NCBI RefSeq assembly: GCF_900101845.1 | Contig: NZ_FNAM01000009.1 | Span: 62,001-126,000, forward strand | Length of the DNA: 64,000 bases | Source of the DNA: Sporomusa acidovorans | Lineage (GTDB): Bacteria > Bacillota > Negativicutes > Sporomusales > Sporomusaceae | Direction of reading: 5' to 3' | In this document: piece by piece, positions 63,085-64,000 of the stretch | Position numbering within the stretch: position 1 is the first letter of the stretch | Layout of the letters: each line of letters begins with the position of its first letter | Program-made: the position numbers and the translations under genes | Notes under the pieces: model-generated | What the model saw: the letters and a program-made list of their open reading frames with translations, nothing else | What the model was told of the DNA's origin: nothing | Database searches by the model: none

Positions 63085-64000
63085 CTAAATAAAATCTTCC
63101 GGGCAATTGCAGAAATCTTCAAAACTACTATTGGTAAAGCAAATACCGCTTCCTAAAAACCGGGAATACCGTTCTTCTTCTTCCTTCATTTTTTCTGCTT
63201 TTTTACCCGGATAATTATTAATCACAGTAATACGCAATGGTTCAGTACGGTTAGTTTGAATACGTTTTATTAGATACTTTATATGCATATCGGCATCTGG
63301 AAACGAATAGCCACAGAAAATAAGGTGCCTAATTTCACTAAGGCTTATTTCTGCTTGGTGCCAAACCAAAGTTAAAAAATTATTTGACATATCTTTAAAA
63401 AATGTCGGTGGCACAATCACAGGCGATTTAATAGTTTGACATACATCACATTTAGCCTGCGAAGGGTCTGTTAACAGTTTAAGAATTCCCTGACGATCTG
63501 TAATCAATTGTAGTAAGTTACAGGTCGGGCAATATGACCAATTCAATGAACCATGAACTTTGTAAAGCTTAACAACCGGCTTGTTGCTTTTAGCTGCGGA
63601 CCCAATTGAATAGTTAGTAAACTCCACGCCGTAATCGACTATAATGTCATCTTTGGCAGCTAAAGCCCGGTCAAGCAAAACATCATAATTTGTTGAGATA
63701 AAGATAATATCCTGCAGGTATCCAAGCTCAGCTAAGCGGTTAGTCATAACCCTGTGAAGCCCTTTTACTTCCGAGGTTTTGTCTTCCAGTACCTCAGCCA
63801 TAAGCAGTATTAGATACTGTCTAACATAACCTATCCTGTTTGAGCCCTGCATAAGATTTTCCAAGTCAAAATCCTTAAAACATTGTCTTTTTCGAATTGC
63901 TAAATCCAAAATGCCAATAGCCTCTTCAAAGGTTGGAAAGCAAATTGCATTTAAGTCGTCCTGAAGCACGTCAATAAAAAAAAGTTGCCTAAAATAAGCT
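63085..64000 (-). CDS. SIR2-like domain protein (N-terminus cut by window edge)
   Basis: The open frame runs from 63085 past the right edge without a stop, so at least 305 residues. It has the SIR2-like NAD-binding pattern: FISTNYDVLLDRAL, KLYKVHGSLNWSYC, PVIVPPTFFKD and LIFCGYSFPDADMHI. A zinc-ribbon pair CPTCNLLQL/CDVCQTI (CX2C...CX2C) lies within. The N-terminal GAG loop is outside the window. Such SIR2_2 proteins occur alone or as NADase effectors in anti-phage systems; no partner is visible here. Confidence 0.8.
   Translation of the reverse strand, partial: AYFRQLFFIDVLQDDLNAICFPTFEEAIGILDLAIRKRQCFKDFDLENLMQGSNRIGYVRQYLILLMAEVLEDKTSEVKGLHRVMTNRLAELGYLQDIIFISTNYDVLLDRALAAKDDIIVDYGVEFTNYSIGSAAKSNKPVVKLYKVHGSLNWSYCPTCNLLQLITDRQGILKLLTDPSQAKCDVCQTIKSPVIVPPTFFKDMSNNFLTLVWHQAEISLSEIRHLIFCGYSFPDADMHIKYLIKRIQTNRTEPLRITVINNYPGKKAEKMKEEEERYSRFLGSGICFTNSSFEDFCNCPEDFI

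Overview
The window looks like chromosomal DNA from an anaerobic, endospore-forming, diderm member of the Firmicutes, most likely Negativicutes of the Sporomusaceae type. An alpha/beta small acid-soluble spore protein (53555-53815) sits beside a signal-peptide beta-barrel outer-membrane protein (53961-54833). Around them are an [FeFe]-hydrogenase-like protein, a rubredoxin/flavin reductase, a B12-dependent aminomutase and oxidative ornithine fermentation. The genus assignment is inference; no rRNA, tRNA or CRISPR array was seen.

Layout. 1-2977: molybdenum cofactor genes (moaC cut by the left edge, moaA, mobB) and a UPF0173 hydrolase. 3149-11255 (minus): the complete oxidative ornithine pathway, transcribed ortA-ortB-oraS-oraE-mutL-like-orr-ord. 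It converts L-ornithine via D-ornithine, 2,4-diaminopentanoate and 2-amino-4-ketopentanoate to alanine plus acetyl-CoA. 11256-22720: the accessory amino-acid section. It holds a RocB-like M20 hydrolase, a wrecked permease, a PAS/sigma-54 activator, a TrmB-type regulator, two intact amino-acid permeases, and a catabolic ornithine carbamoyltransferase plus carbamate kinase. A roughly 245-bp element is present twice, and decayed IS21 sequence lies beside one copy. -24/-12 promoters precede ortA and the distal permease, and GCAAA-N4-TTTGC dyads lie 130-170 bp upstream of both. I read this as a sigma-54 regulon for citrulline/ornithine fermentation: citrulline gives ornithine plus carbamoyl phosphate (ATP from carbamate kinase), and ornithine enters the ort/ora pathway.

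22944-30326: a DMT exporter, a short ArgA-like acetyltransferase, nth, an HD-GYP protein, a 5'-truncated dctA, and DAHP synthase behind a Phe/Tyr/Trp-rich leader peptide, an attenuator and a structured 5'-UTR motif. The same 49-nt motif core (44/49 identical) precedes a second HD-GYP gene at 58157. 30342-41864: nucleic-acid enzymes (RecQ, ABC-F, two DEAD-box helicases, topoisomerase III) and an orphan RiPP-type B12 radical SAM protein. 42332-50722: a DUF711/ACT pair, thioredoxin reductase, rubredoxin-flavin reductase, small Cys-rich proteins, the hydrogenase-like protein and a nucleoside kinase. 50808-58157: aspartate aminotransferase-asnS, SASP, porin, aspartokinase and the second HD-GYP protein. 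58372-64000: uncharacterised membrane and small proteins, an RluA-type pseudouridine synthase, class II aldolase, a 43-codon gene and a SIR2-like protein cut by the right edge.
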